A DNA stretch of 64,000 bases from Lottia gigantea (Eukaryota; Mollusca; Gastropoda; Lottiidae): NCBI RefSeq assembly GCF_000327385.1, contig NW_008706824.1, forward strand, positions 327,972-391,971, in the 5' to 3' direction. How positions within the stretch are numbered: position 1 is the stretch's first letter; each line of letters starts with the position of its first letter. Below the pieces are notes generated by a model. That model worked only from the letters and a program-made list of their open reading frames with translations. It ran no database searches and had not been told where the DNA came from. The position numbers were made by a program, and so were the translations under genes. This document shows positions 9,267 to 24,200 of this stretch, piece after piece.

Positions 9267-12200
9267 ATGGAGAAGACACCCGGCCTAGATCACTGGGGTG
9301 ATATCACTGTTGTGGTTATATATTTTATAATGGTCCTGGCTGTAGGATTATGGGTACGTGTTTTTGCTGTCTCAGTGTGGACATATATTGTCTGCATCCA
9401 TGTCCATAGATCGTTTTGTATGTTTCTTGAATACCTTGACAAAACGATAAAACTTGTGGTAAAATCTTCTTCACAATATCAAGCTATTGCAAGCTTCATA
9501 CATATACCTATTGTCTGAGCAAATCAAAAAGTTTGTCGATATTTTGTAAGAGAATTGGAATATCAGCCTCAAACTAGTACTGATAGTCTTAGAATGTATT
9601 TGCGTTGATGAAAATATAATCTTTTGTAAGTTTAAATTGAAAAGAAACACATTTCTCTCCAAGAAATTTCAACCCAAAAATGTCACAAATATTTGGAATA
9701 TGATTGGTTGTACAATAAACTTTTGTGATACAAGAAAGGTTGCCATTATAGTCCAAGACGAAGATCGTAATAGCTCGACATTGTGAAGACGAATTTTGTA
9801 ATAGCTTGACATTGTGAAGACGAAGATCGTAATAGCTTGACATTGTGAAGACGAAGTTTGTAAAAGATTGACATTTTAAAGACGAAGTTTGTAATAGCTT
9901 GGCATTGTGAAGATGAAGATCGTAATAGCTTGACATAGTGAATACCAAGATCGTAATAGCTTGACATTTTGAAGATGAAGTTTGTAAAAGATTGACATTT
10001 TAAAGACGCAGTTTGTAATAGCTTGACATTGTGAATATCAAGATCGCAATAGCTTGACATAGTGAATACCAAGATGTAATAGCTTGACATTTTGAAGATG
10101 AAGATCGCAATAGCTTGACATTGTGAAGACGAAGATCGTAATAGTTTGACATTCTGAATATCAAGATCAAGTGCAATAGCCTGACATTTTGAAGATGAAG
10201 ATCGTAATAGCTTGGCATTGTGAAGATGAAGTTCGTAATAGCTTGACATCGTGAAGATGAAGATCGTAATAGCTTGACATAGTGAATACCAAGGTCGTAA
10301 TAGCTTGACATTTTGAAGATGAAGATCGTAATAGCTTGACATTGTGAAGACGAAGATCGTAATAGCTTGACATTGTGAATATCAAGATCGTAATAGCCTG
10401 ACATTTTGAAGATGAAGATCGTAATAGCTTGGCATTGTGAAGATGAAGATCATAATAGCTTGACATAGTGAATATCAAGATCGTTATAGCTTGACATTTT
10501 GAAGATGAAGATCGTAATAGCTTGACTTTGTGAATATCAAGATCGTAATAGCCTGACATTTTGAAAATGAAGATCGTAATAGCTTGACATTGTCAAGATG
10601 AAGTTCGTAATAGCTTGACATCGTGAAGATGAAGATCGTAATAGCTTGACATAGTGAATACCAAGGTCGTAATAGCTTGACATTGTGAAGATGAAGTTCT
10701 TAATAGCTTGACATTGTGAAGATGAAGTTTGTAATAGATTTACATTTTGAAGACGAAGTCTGTAATAGCTTGACATTGTGAAGACGAAGATCGTAATAGC
10801 TTGACATTGTGAAGATGAAGATCGTAATAGCTTGACATTGTGAAGATGCCAAAAATAGACTTACTACTACTGATTGAACGTTTGAACGGACAATGTTTAT
10901 TAATTATATTACCAATATATGAAGAACACAAGAAATTACCTTTTTTTTTTAGCAAATAGACACTATTACAAGATAACGAGTTGAAATATTAGTCTTATGT
11001 TATGGCATTCTTTTCATAGACCACAATTTTAAACATGACAGTACCATATGACATTTTTCTGGTGTTAATCCAACATACTCTATACAAGAACTTTCTATTT
11101 TCTATTATTTTAGTCGTTATGTCGACCGAACCGGGGCAGCGTGAAGAGTTATTTTCTGGCAGGACGAGACATGAAATGGTTTCCAGTAAGTAGATAATAT
11201 TAGCAAAACAACTTTTGTTGTTTTTCCATTTCTTAATAATCCTTTCTTATTATTTCATGTTTATTGGACGTATGGACATTGATTAGCCCATATTAGCAAA
11301 ACAGACAGAAAACTATTTAGTAGCAGGTAACGTTAATCAGTAAAGCAATCAGAAAACTGTGACTGGTGCCAACTGTAAGATATTTTGCTGATTACTATTA
11401 ACTTAATGTTCAAAATGTTACGTCTACTTCGAAATGTATTTTTAAACACTAAACTTATAATTTATTGGACGTCAAGTCGGTAAGGAGCCAATACTATAAA
11501 ACCACCAGAAAATGAGTTAAGCCATTGTTCCAGCCTGGACCGGTTGCCTAAAATCATAATTGACCTAGTATACACTGGCTATTGAATCTGATTGGTTGTA
11601 AATCCATATCCGCTTTGTTGATGGGGAACATTATTAAAAGTAAGTCAGTGTGAATGAAAACGTCTTCGAATTTTAAATCTTTATTCCATGAATCGGTAAA
11701 TTTAACATCCGTGGATAAGAAATATCAATCCCCACGAGTTCTGTATTTTAAATTTCGTTTCTGATGTAAACAAGTCGTTTGAAACTTGTAGATTGAATAT
11801 GCTTAATTAATGTTGATCTCCCCTTAATATACTCGAAACACAGAATTCAACTGTAAATCCCAGACTATATCCTCGTCGTAGACAAGAGTAGTCTGGGTGT
11901 CAGAGACTCTATACACAAATAGGTTGACTGGCACTATTATCATTAAGAGTAGAATTGGGATCCAGAACAAAATAGAAAGGGCTTTTGGGATGGCATCCAC
12001 CGCAAAGTCCGGAACATTCTATTTTAATAATACGATTGCTTACTCTACTAATGTTCCTTATTTCTGCATTATCTCCGAAAGTTAGCCAGTCTGCGGAATT
12101 ATCCAGCATGAATCCAGTGTCTCGAGTATCTATCTGAATAAACCCACGTTGTAAATGATCGCAGCTAGGATTGTTTGAGGTACAATCGTACACTGTGGCA

Positions 12201-15200
12201 TACTGCTGCATTCCAACTAAATTTGTCGTGAAGGTTCGGTCCGCTCGTACAATCCTCATATTGACTTATTATTATTTTTACCTTGTCGAATGTAGCGCCT
12301 CCGAGTCGAGATTCAGTTGAGGGTTTGACCATACAATTTGTGCCATTGATTTCCGTGCTAAAATCCGTGCTTTTAACAAAGTTTTTGTGAACAAACGTAA
12401 CGTATGTTGTTGGGTTTTCGGCGTGCAGACCGTTACAATAAACTTTTACGCGTTCAGTGTAATTATAGAAACTCGGGTAGATCCAGTATTCTCCGTCCGT
12501 GAGATTAGCATCACATCTCTGAACATCGAAACAAGATTTTAGTTTTCTACACTGACTAGTACCAACCCAACTGCCATTGTTAGCGCATGTAAATTTCGGA
12601 GTCATTTTCAAGACACCAGGTCCACCACAAGAATATATGGCGTCATATCCGGTTACAGTTCCCGAATATTCGACACTAGATGAATACGTCATATCCGGCG
12701 GAACATTGCAGTCATGTATGATACAAACAGCCGTCGCACTCAACCCTTCTCCTTCCACAAAACATTTCTCATTTTCCAAGCAAGTCATATTTCGACAAGG
12801 ATCAGATATCAGATTTATCCAAGAAGATTTTTCAGCGTACAGAAATTCCGGAGAGCTTATTAAAGGGGCGATAACTGAAGTTACCTTCCGGTTTAGTTCA
12901 CAGTTTCCAGTTTCTAAGTTGAAATTGAAGGAGACACAATTAGTTTGATAACCACACTGTTTACCGCAGTTCATTAATGTAGTGGATGAAATAATTTCAA
13001 TCAAAAATCCTTCAAGTTTTTCACCTTGTACAGTGGATTGTAGAAGATGGGGTTCTGTACAGTGATATAGACTGTTTGTTCTAGTGACGTTAAGGAGCCA
13101 CACGGAGAAAATCACCAGAAATCTGTTCACTTTGTTTGCCATGTTTGTCAGCTTATCCGATATCTGTGCAATAGAATCGTGGCTTTGATATTCTCAACCC
13201 CTGTATTTATCCGATACAGCAGTGTATTATTCTCGGTCTGTGCTTTCGGTATTCACGTAATGACTAGATATCTCGACTTGATAATTTTCGCAGTTTTCAT
13301 AGGCAATTTTATTTCCGTACAAGCAATATCACCTATACCGTTGAATATTGTCCTTCGTATGACAGTTCAGATTCATCACTGAAAAATATCAGCATAAATC
13401 TATAATTTCATTTTGTTTATTGTTTAGAATAAAATGAATAAATGAATAATTAAATGATTAAGTAATTAAATAAATATCCTACCCCTTACAAACCACTAAC
13501 TATTCTGCAGTTTTACTTCAACGTTTCGTCTGAATTACTCTTGTTTAAATGTCAATTGTCATGAAGTAATTTCGTCAAAAGTCATTTATTCCAAGCGTGT
13601 CTTATTAAACATCTACTTTTATACTCATTCTCAATCAATACCGGAGACTTTATAGCCAATAGACTGAAAATGAATATCCAATCGTTGATCGAACTATTGT
13701 TTATATTCAGGTAATACTATATTTATAGTTCCCATGGAATGTAAATCACGCTTATATATTCTACAGCATACTTACTTGTTGCAAACTGTAAAAATTAAAC
13801 TAATTAGACCGGAGATAATTTGATATTTCATATCGTTTATGTCTAAAAATTGATTTTTGCGAAAGGCTCAGCTTATCCTAAATACATTTATATTTTAGTA
13901 GACAATTACTTATTATTTTAAGTTCCCTAGAGAGTAATGTTTGAGTGACACCCATAATATAAATTCAATACAATACAATACAATACAATACAATACAATA
14001 CAATACAATACAATACAATACAATACAATGCAATATACAATACAATACAATATACAATTAGACCTGTTCGCCACAGATGTCAGCTTCCGGGCTATTTTGC
14101 GTCCTCTGCATTTATATTTCGCAAAACACGAATGGAAATAGACTGTTTGGAAACGTTCCCAACTGTAAAAATATCTTTATTGGGCTATTTTAGACAGTGG
14201 GTTTTAGGTTATTATTCCACTAGGACCGACAAGGGTGTGAAGTTAACACCATTTGACTTTATGACCTGTGCCATATCTTATCATGAAAACGTCTACCAAG
14301 ATTCGTGAAAACTGGATAAAAATGAAAGAAGTTAGAATTTTGACCAAAATTCAATACAAAAAGTATTTGACACAATTTTCGAATCGGGATTTTCTGAAAC
14401 TTTTTCGCTTAACCGCTTCCGGTTGGAAGTCTGCGGTCTGGAATGTCTGACCCAATGCCAAAAATTTTCTAAGTATTGCAGTTTTTGCAAGGTACTCTGA
14501 CAAAAATATGAAAAATAAAGACAACAATACAGTTTCGAGTTCAACTCTAAAGCAGTAATTACAAAATGCAATACAATTACACTACAACAAAATTACAAAA
14601 CAGTCTGGCTCACTAGCACAGAAACTAAATTACTTTAATAATTCTTGAAGACTAGATATACTTTCAGCAAATAAAACGTCATAACGTCTGTATACACGAG
14701 AAAAAATATATTCAATGTGTGTAAGTTCAATGCTGGAATGATAATATATTCAATTCATACAACATTATGAGATAACAATGCGAAATATTGTGTTCTTTCT
14801 ATTATTCCTTCTGTTAATTATTTATACCATACGTTTATCTTGCATTCAATCGAAAGCTTTGGAAAAATCAACAATAAACTTTAAGACAATAAGCCCATTT
14901 TTAAGAATCCAACAGTGATTTGAAATAGTAGACCTAATCAAATATTATTTTATTCAAAATAGTGCGATATCTCTATAGTTACCAGTTTTGGTGACGTCAC
15001 TAACTGTCAAAATTCTTGCAGGAATAAGTGAATAGTGAATTTCAGTCTGGAATAGGTTTTAATATAATTAGAACTAAAAATCACAGAATTGATCTTTTCC
15101 TTTTAAAAAATCATTAATGAGATATGTCAGTCAATATGAAGAGTTAAAACAAATCAATGTATAATTGGCCAAATCGGGGATAAGATTCATAATTCATGTC

Positions 15201-18200
15201 TTATAAAGCTGTCTAAAATGGGAACACCTCATGCCGAATTTGACAAAAATGAATTTTGTATAAAAGATTTAGAATATGAATATGATATCTGCTAAATATA
15301 TCGTTTATTTGATGTCTATGATAAAGGTAGTTACCGTTTGCCACCGTTGCCATGTAAGACATAAAATATTAAATATTGTTGACTATAAGTAAAAAAGTGG
15401 TTTACTAAAAAACCATTACCAAAATTAATTCAATAGCACTCATGTTCTAGACCACAAATACTTCCTTGCCAAGCCAAGCGTATCCCAAAAGTAATTCATA
15501 ATTTATAAGCATATATTGTGTTTTCTTTTTGTACCATTCTTGATAATTTAAATATTGAATTTTCAATTTTGTCGATTAATACATTTATTGGACAAAACAA
15601 TTAAAAACAATTTTTGCTTACCTTTTAACATTCCGGGTTTTAATTACGTAACCTTGTCGTATGAAGGGTATTAAAGAAATTACAATCGACATATTAAAGC
15701 AAAAAGTAGAAATTATTTACTCATACGTCAAAGACAAGTGCTTGAAGCTGGAAGCGCATCTATTTTAGATACGGAATGAACCTGTATTTTATAAAGAGGA
15801 ATATCGACCAAGAATATGTATTATTGATATAATTTTGTCAGTGGAGAACACGTACTTAAATACAATTCAATAGTAGTGCCCTTACTACATATACACATGT
15901 ATAATCCATAACCCTTGGTATATTATTGACTGCATAAATATTGATTGAACAAAATGACGTACAAATTGAATTTGGAAGAAGTTGTACATAACTTATATTT
16001 AAAATTAGGGGTAAATGTACCTTTAAATTGCACATTGGAACGAAAAAAATGTCAATAGTTAGTAGCGTCCTTACACCTAAACCATTGATATATTATTGCT
16101 AGTAAGAATTAAGAAATAGTTTTTTTCATAAAAGCTTTTCAATGGTAAGTAGCGTCCATTTACCCCTAAATCATGCATATACTATAGACAATAAAAATTA
16201 AAAATTAAATGTACACTGAAGTCAAAATTAATTTTTATATTCCTTAAGAAAAATGGAAGATAACAAGGAAAAATTTGTACTTTTACATTATATATAAACT
16301 TTATATCTGAAGATCGAATATCACACTTAAAAGGCATTATTGGAAACCAGGGTAATATATTTCACTTAATTCCATCAACCCGTATCGCTTCCTGTTTACT
16401 ATCTGCACTAGTAGGAAAACCTAATCTTAATGTATTGTTCAGTGTGTTGAATCGAAGAAACAGACATTCACGCCTAGCCCACACTGACAATACATGGTAC
16501 TAGACCCTTCTGCGATTCATTTATATACATCCGATAACATCATCACCTTTTCAGGGTTGGCTCGTTTTGATTATGCAACGTTTGTAAAAAAATGAGGAAA
16601 TCAGCCACTAGACCTTGATTATTGAATGTCCGGGCTTTATGAATTATTCGTTTTATTAACATCATGACATTGACAGGGTTGACATGCTATTATGATGCAG
16701 ATAGTGTCCAAAATGTGAAGAAAGTTTCCAATCCATAACTAACTGATGTAGCCGAGGATCGTGTTACATAAAAAAACCCGTAGACTTCGTAGAACTCTTA
16801 CTTTTTCGTTATTATTAGCCCCTTCGTTCCAACTTCGGAACTTCTTTTTCAACCACAAAATTCAGTATGTAATCTGATACCGGACGGACATTTGTCGCAA
16901 ATTTGTTAACTTGAAAAGCCATATATTTTTAACTGATTTTATAGATTTCCAAAAATTTCTATGAGACCCTGATACCGATTTGCAACAATCGAATCAAAAA
17001 TAAATGGTTTCGTGCAATTACACCAAAATGTATTGTTTTTTGACGTAGCTATCGCGAAAGCAGCTTATATCTTTTAAGGCCCTTTGCGAGAGTGACGTCA
17101 TGAAGTGATCAATTTACAATGTGAAAGAATAGCACGTACCTGTACTCCCCATCTCCCCACACCCTTGGACAACTTTGTGGCCCCTGCTCGGACCTCTGAA
17201 CTAATTTTTCCTGGAAACGCCACTGCTAACGTTTAGTTGAACCAAAAACATACGTCTGATTGAACGTTGGAATGGTGCAAATCCATTCTATCAGTATTAT
17301 GGGAAATCTACAAAATTTCTTCATTTGATTCGAATGTCAATCAAAAATGGAATAAAATTGGCGTTTGTTGTTACTAGCACGAACTTTATAGTTTGCTGAA
17401 GGAAGTCAAAGACAAAATTGTAGATATTGATGAATGCAATTTATCAGATTCGCTGACACAACCAACCTTTGAAGTTTCATATTTAAAAGGAATATTTATT
17501 CAACTTCTTATGTGCATTGTGTTTATCAACCTCTCTCATCTTAACTTTCATGTCTGTCAAACCGACCCAATGCTCTCGCTGACAATAAAACCTTGAAATA
17601 CATATGGATATTTGCATATAACGCTGGCCCAGAAAATAAAACGGTAACACATTTCATTTCAGGATTCTTCAAAAAGTATCTAAGGCCTGATCATAATATT
17701 TAGACCTAAAATTCCTTGTCAAACAAAATAATGCCGAAAGTAAATACTTTATTTCTCCTCTTTCATTGAACTACCTGGTACCCGTAAGAGAAACCAGGAG
17801 TTGTAAGAGCCCTATTTTCTGAGGGAAGCACAGAATATCTACAAAATAAAATTCATCTTTTATGTCAAGAAATATCAAAAAAATAAGTGTTCGGCAGGAA
17901 GTTTTGCATACCGCTGCTTGTCTGAGGAGCTATTAGTATCCTAGGTTGGCAATAGTTGATACACACACTGAAATGAAATTTTCATTTACAAAATTTTCAA
18001 GAAACATAATTGTTATAATGTCATTAAAACATGACAAAGTTAATATCTAAGAGTCCAAGGTGTTGAACACCAGGATGCTCACAGGTTTAAAAACTGTGCG
18101 TCCAAAATGATTGAACCAACGAAATCGTCAAATTAGTTATACATACTTATTATGGACAGAACAGCAGGCTCGATGACACTGGAAAGACGCGAAAGACTAA

Positions 18201-21200
18201 CTTTGACATTTGTCTCATCTGAACAACACCATGTTTTGATATGACAATCCTTTGATCTGCACCAGAGAATGATTTGGAATGAGAAAGACACATACGACTT
18301 GTTCTATTCAAGTTTAATAAAGAGGGCATCAAGGTGAATTATTGATGGAGTATATAAAGCGTACAGACTAACAATAATCAAAAACAATTGGTTACTAGTT
18401 CTAAATGGGTTAACAAATACACATGAGATCACTAACATGTGTCTCGAGTGCTTTACAATTATTTACATGTCTTGTCAAGAATTTATAATATCTAATCCTT
18501 TAGCGACAAGTAGGGGTAGAGATCACATTAAATAATGGAACACAATTTTATGATAACCTACTCCTTAGTTTTAATACACACTACGTTTCTACATTGTCAT
18601 CTTCAGGTGATAATATCAGGTTTACAATATCTAAACGTTTGACATTCCTTATAACATAGTCATTTTGTAGTAGTAATAATAATGATAGCAATCATATTAA
18701 TGATATTAAACATAATATCTTTCATTTGACAACCAGTTCAGTCAAAAGTCTAATACTTTCCACGTAGTGTCTCTTTCAGCCCAATCAGGTTTTTGAGTTT
18801 TTATCACGGAAGAGATGAAATGAATATGTATATATGGTCAGAAGCCTCGTTATCAGTCATTCAAACTGTAATTTGTATATATTCCAGGTTGGTGCCTCGC
18901 TATTCTCCAGTAATATCGGCAGCGAACATTTTGTAGGTTTAGCGGGAACAGGTGCAGCTTCTGGTATAGCTATGGTCATGTACGAATGGATGGTAAGACT
19001 GTTAACAGTATTGATTATTGCTATAGCATTCTAGAAGCAGAACTACAGGTCCAAGCTTCCCGGGATCACTAGAATCAAAGGGCCTGATTTTAGGAAAGGG
19101 CCAATCAGACCAGAACCACAGGGATTAGGGGTCCGCAGTAGTAAACTTCTCTGACCGGTGAGAAGGAAGAACTTTCATCAGTTAATTCGCATGCCTGTTG
19201 TTCCCACCACTAAAGTGTGCGGCCTGTAACCCGGAACCTTATGTCCTTTTTATTTTATTTTATGCCGTCCAACAAATGACAACTATATTGACTATGTGAT
19301 TTATTGACACTATCATTTTATTGAAACGTCATTTACAATAACAGAATGTCATTATAATACATTGTTGTCACTTAGTACATCTTATTCCCAATGGTGTTTT
19401 AATTTTTAAAATTTATATCAATAACGTTTCCCTTTAAAGGAAGGGGAATTTTATTATACTAATTGTTATTTCAGTCGATGCCGTTGGTTATTTGTCTCGG
19501 TTGGATTTTTCTACCAGTCTATATCTCAGCAGGAGTAAGTTATTTATAATTTATAATAGAATATTAAACAATAAGAAGTTTTATTTACATTATAATTAGC
19601 TATATTGATAAAAGTGACAATCGTCGCTGTCTTCCAGACTATATTTCTAGGAACAATGAAGAACCGTTGTGTACATTGTATAACACATCGTAATGATACA
19701 GACTATACTTTTTGAAAATGAACTTCATGGTTGCTTGTGAAAATGACGGAGATATAATTTTCAAAAGACAAATTTCCAAAGAATGTTGTAAAAGATAGAA
19801 GAGATGTTAATGAAACCTGAAATAATAAAAAATTACCAATTACCAGAGGTCCGAACTGCAAAACGAAACCCGATACCCAAAACAACGTAACAGAAATACA
19901 TTGGAAGCAGCTAATAAAATTTATAAAGAACAGTGGCGTTTCTACTTTCATTTTTTACCATTTTAAATAATGAAAGAAACCACACCCTATAAACCGATAC
20001 CCCCTAGAAACCAGCAGTATTGTAGAAGAGAATAATAGTGATTTAGGTGCCGGATTAGCGGCTTGTTTCCGAAACCTTACTTATTTTCTGTAAAAATTTC
20101 ATTTTATATAGAAATAAAAATATTGTTTAAACTAAGAGAATAATCAATAAACCGGCACTCTTCTAAACCACAATCCAGTATCGATTAATCACTTATCCAA
20201 CTGAAAACCCATCTCCTTTGTTTGACATGTAATGACGAGTGACATTTGACCAAAGATCATAAAATCGTTGGGCTGCCGATTCAGAGTGTTTCACTGCAAC
20301 ACATTTAAGCAGTCTATGTTTTTAAAGCTAATATTTTTTTAGGTTTACACCATGCCAGAATACATGGAGAAAAGATTTGGTGGGAAAAAAATTAGAATTT
20401 ATCTCAGTTGTCTGTCACTAGTGTTGTATATCGTCACCAAATTAGCAGTAAGTATGTTTTTCAGTAATGATAAGAAAGTCGACATATACAGTGTCAATAT
20501 CAGTTGACATAATACCAATCAATCATATACCACTATAAACCAATGTATACCAAATCAAGCACATGCTTATCTATATCTATCCAGATTGCAATATACTCTA
20601 TATAATAGTATATATATATAAACCCACATAACCATAGGTAATATAAAACCTCGTCGAACCAACATCAACCCATCCTAATCGACATCTACCTCTCCTTTCC
20701 AAACTAACTTATAACTATCTTAACAAGTGACACAATACATCAAATGGATTCACAATTATGCGATAGTTGACAACATCAACAAGAATGAGTGCTGTAACGG
20801 ATACCAACAGAACGGGACACGATTTCAAAGTTTTCTTGAAAAAGTCTTCTCACACATTTAATACTTTTAGGGACCATTTCCTTACAATTTACAATTTTGT
20901 TAGTAGAGTTATCAGTAAAATGGGGTATATATACCCCTTCCAACTATATCTCGCTTGATCATCACTCTTATCTCCCTCAATTGTGCGCTTTAATAAAGAG
21001 TCTTGTCTGCGGTTAGAAATTGCGATGAGTGGTAAATACCAAAACGTAATGTTTCTGAGCATTTTCTTACAAAACTTTGGTTTTAATACATTAACGATCA
21101 CGGCGTTGGTCGAACACCTCAATCATCAATATGTTAACATCCGTTCAATAAAGAGAAAAGGAAAAATCGAAGTGGCCTCATGTTATTGTTGGGAATCTGA

Positions 21201-24200
21201 AAAAGACGAATTTCCGCCGCTGCTCTGGCTAAACAATTTTAAATGATTATTGTTGATTGATTTGAGTTGAAAGTTTTTATATTGTTGTTGACTCTTCATA
21301 AAAGAAGTAAAAAATGTCCTTGGACATTTTACATCAATAATTGTCCATAGCTCTTTACAATTTGCACCCTTTCTCTCAGAAATATATATGTAAACGAAAT
21401 GATTCAAGGCGTTCTGCACAGAAATAAAAAGAGCTAATGCCTTAATCGAACTTCTTATATAAAGCCTTGATATGCATAAATTAATCTTTAATATAAATAA
21501 TACATAATTGAAATTGAGATCTTAAAAAAATACAGTCGGTTATCTCGATCGGCGTCGACTGTGTGTGAAATTCCGATCACTTTGAAGAAGTCATCTTCAC
21601 TCATATTTCCAATCGAACAAGCTGAAAAAGGGTACGGGTAATCGGGTTGGTAGAAAGGATCCTTAATTGTAAACCTCGTTATCCTTGTAAAAGAAAAGTT
21701 TTTTCTTTCTTTTTCATACTTAAATTTGATTTTTTCAATTCAAGGCCCGATAACATTGTTGAGAGGTAGTACTGTGGAATCTGCTGTAAAATTGAATGGG
21801 GACGACTTCTTGTGTTCTGTATTCTGTAAATATATCTTGTTTTACAGCAGGACAATAGGGATAATCAATGGTTATCTTAAAATATTTTGATTTGTTTTTG
21901 ACAGGTGAGTATATACGCCGGAGCTCTGTTTATAAAATTAGCTTTAGATTGGAACATGTATTTATCAGTGGTTGGATTATTATTGATAACTGGTGTTTAC
22001 ACCATATTGGGTTAGTATTATTATATTCATTTTATTTTTACTCAAGAGGAGTGAACCAATACAACCTTGAAAGTATCCTTATACTCTAATAATAACTTTT
22101 AGTATTAAAGATTTCATTACAAAAATTGAAATAATGGCAATACATCCTTCGTATCGTTGTGAAATCTTGCAATAAAAAGAACTTTAAATAACAACAGCAA
22201 CAACTACATCAACACCAGCAATAACAAATACAAAAACAACAACAGCAGAAACATCAGCAATAATTTCAACTACAACAACGGCAACAAAAACAAGAACGCC
22301 AACAACTGCAACAACATCAGCATCAACTATAGCAGCAACTGTACCAACAGCAACAATAGCAACTACAACGCCAGCAGCAAATGCAGATTAAACGTTTCAT
22401 AAAACAACAGCAATCGCAACAGAAAAAAGCGACAACTACAACAGCGACATCAACTACAACAGCAGTAACAATAACAACGTCAGTTGTCTTAGTGTTTGCA
22501 TAAGACGTTCCATGACATTAAAATATACCATATAGTCATATTCGCCTCTACTGTTTCTTAGTTCATTTGTGTCCTTTCTATGGTATTATTTAATATAATA
22601 TCAAATAATTGATCATTCTCTGTGAGAATATTGACTAAATGAAAACTGGTGCTTAACAATCAATGATCTAAACTAAAAATATTGATAGTCAAACATAAAA
22701 CAGAGTTGTTTATAACCCCGAAGACTACATATTCTCTATCGGACTTTCCGATTCAATATGATAATAAATAACTGAAATAGAGTCACGTTTCCATTGTCAA
22801 ATATCAAAGACTAAAGATATATGTCATAAAACTAAAAAAAATACATTTTTTTCATAACTATTTGAAAAACAAAAGATAAAACCTACTATAGCAACTTAGG
22901 TTCACAAAGGATCCTTTATACCAGTTATTCCTTGATACAAATGGATAAATGGATGGAAATCATACACCAGATTCCATTCTGCCACTGGGCTAGACCTTTC
23001 GTCGTTCCCTGAAGATACCACATGGCTAAAACTCATTGTACATAAGAATAGTAGGAATTCATTTTTTCAAATATATATATATAATTATATTTTCAGGAGG
23101 TTTAGCGGCTGTGATTTACACCGATACATTACAAACTGTCGTCATGACTATAGGTGCTATCATTCTCTGTATTATTGGTAAGTATAAATCGAGGCGAGTT
23201 TTGTACTTTGTAGCCCGTACCTCGCATTATGAACCCTACGATGTACGATGTACCATCCGATGAGTAATATTCGCTAAGATGGCTGCTGTATCGCTTGCTG
23301 TCCTTGCCGATTTTCCCTCAATGCTCTCTTCTTGGTCTCATAAGCATGAACGGGATACTTAGACTTAAAACCCCCATTTCATTTTCATTTCATTTGTAGG
23401 TTTTGATAAAATTGGAGGTTTAAATGGTCTCCAGTATAAGTACATGGAAGCTGTACCATCAGTTAGAGCAAACAACACCACATGTGGAGCGCCCAGATCT
23501 GATGCGTTCCATATATTCCGTGATCCAGTCAACTCGGACAATCCATGGCCTGGCTTGTTAATCCAGAGCAGCCTTGGGTGTTTATGGTATTGGTGCTGCG
23601 ACCAGGTAAAATATTCAGACATTTGTGCAGTTCTCGCTCTGTTCGGTGACATACTTTGCTCAAATGCCTGAGGTTCAATTTAAGAAACCACCATTTCCAA
23701 AACGAGAATTTTAAACACGCATCGACAGCCGTATATGAGCTCTAATCATATAGAAAGTTAATGAAAATCGGTAACCTGAACGTGAATTACTAAAACTATT
23801 ATGACCCTTGAACTTACGATTCTGTCTGGGTTGAGTTCATGTTTGATGTTCAATGGTAGTTCGAGGTTTAATCCTGACTTATATCTATATAATTCTTTGG
23901 TATTTCTTCAAATCGGTTTTCCTCAGTTAGTGACACATGTCGAAGGGGTGTATGGGGAGAAGCGTATCGTTGTTGGGGGATGATAGTAAACAAATCACAA
24001 ATCATTGCATTAACCGAATAATGAGTAAAACCCCCAAAATCTTCGTTATTATTTAAGGTTATAGTACAGAGAACACTAGCAGCGAAGAATTTAAGTCATG
24101 CTAAAGCTGGATCTATAGTAGCTGGCTATCTGAAATTATTACCACTGTTTTTGATGATCTTTCCCGGTATGATCAGTAGAGCTTTATATGCAGGTAAATA

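Noticed and set aside
9589-10955. Several overlapping minus-strand frames of 70-200 codons
   Set aside because: All are translations of the 31-bp minisatellite, whose minus strand has no stops. There is no start context, splice support or domain.
12577-12948. Plus-strand 123-codon frame across the GON-domain gene
   Set aside because: It is the reverse-strand shadow of the PAN/EGF/sushi coding sequence, which has clear domains.
18834-19034. 66-codon frame as a separate small gene
   Set aside because: It is exon 3 of the SLC5 gene (18888-18992) extended into both flanking introns.
22190-22475. Asn/Ser- or Thr-rich open stretch as a possible extra exon
   Set aside because: The stretch is a decayed CAA/ACA repeat. 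Exons 6 and 7 join in phase without it and the SLC5 alignment has no gap there.
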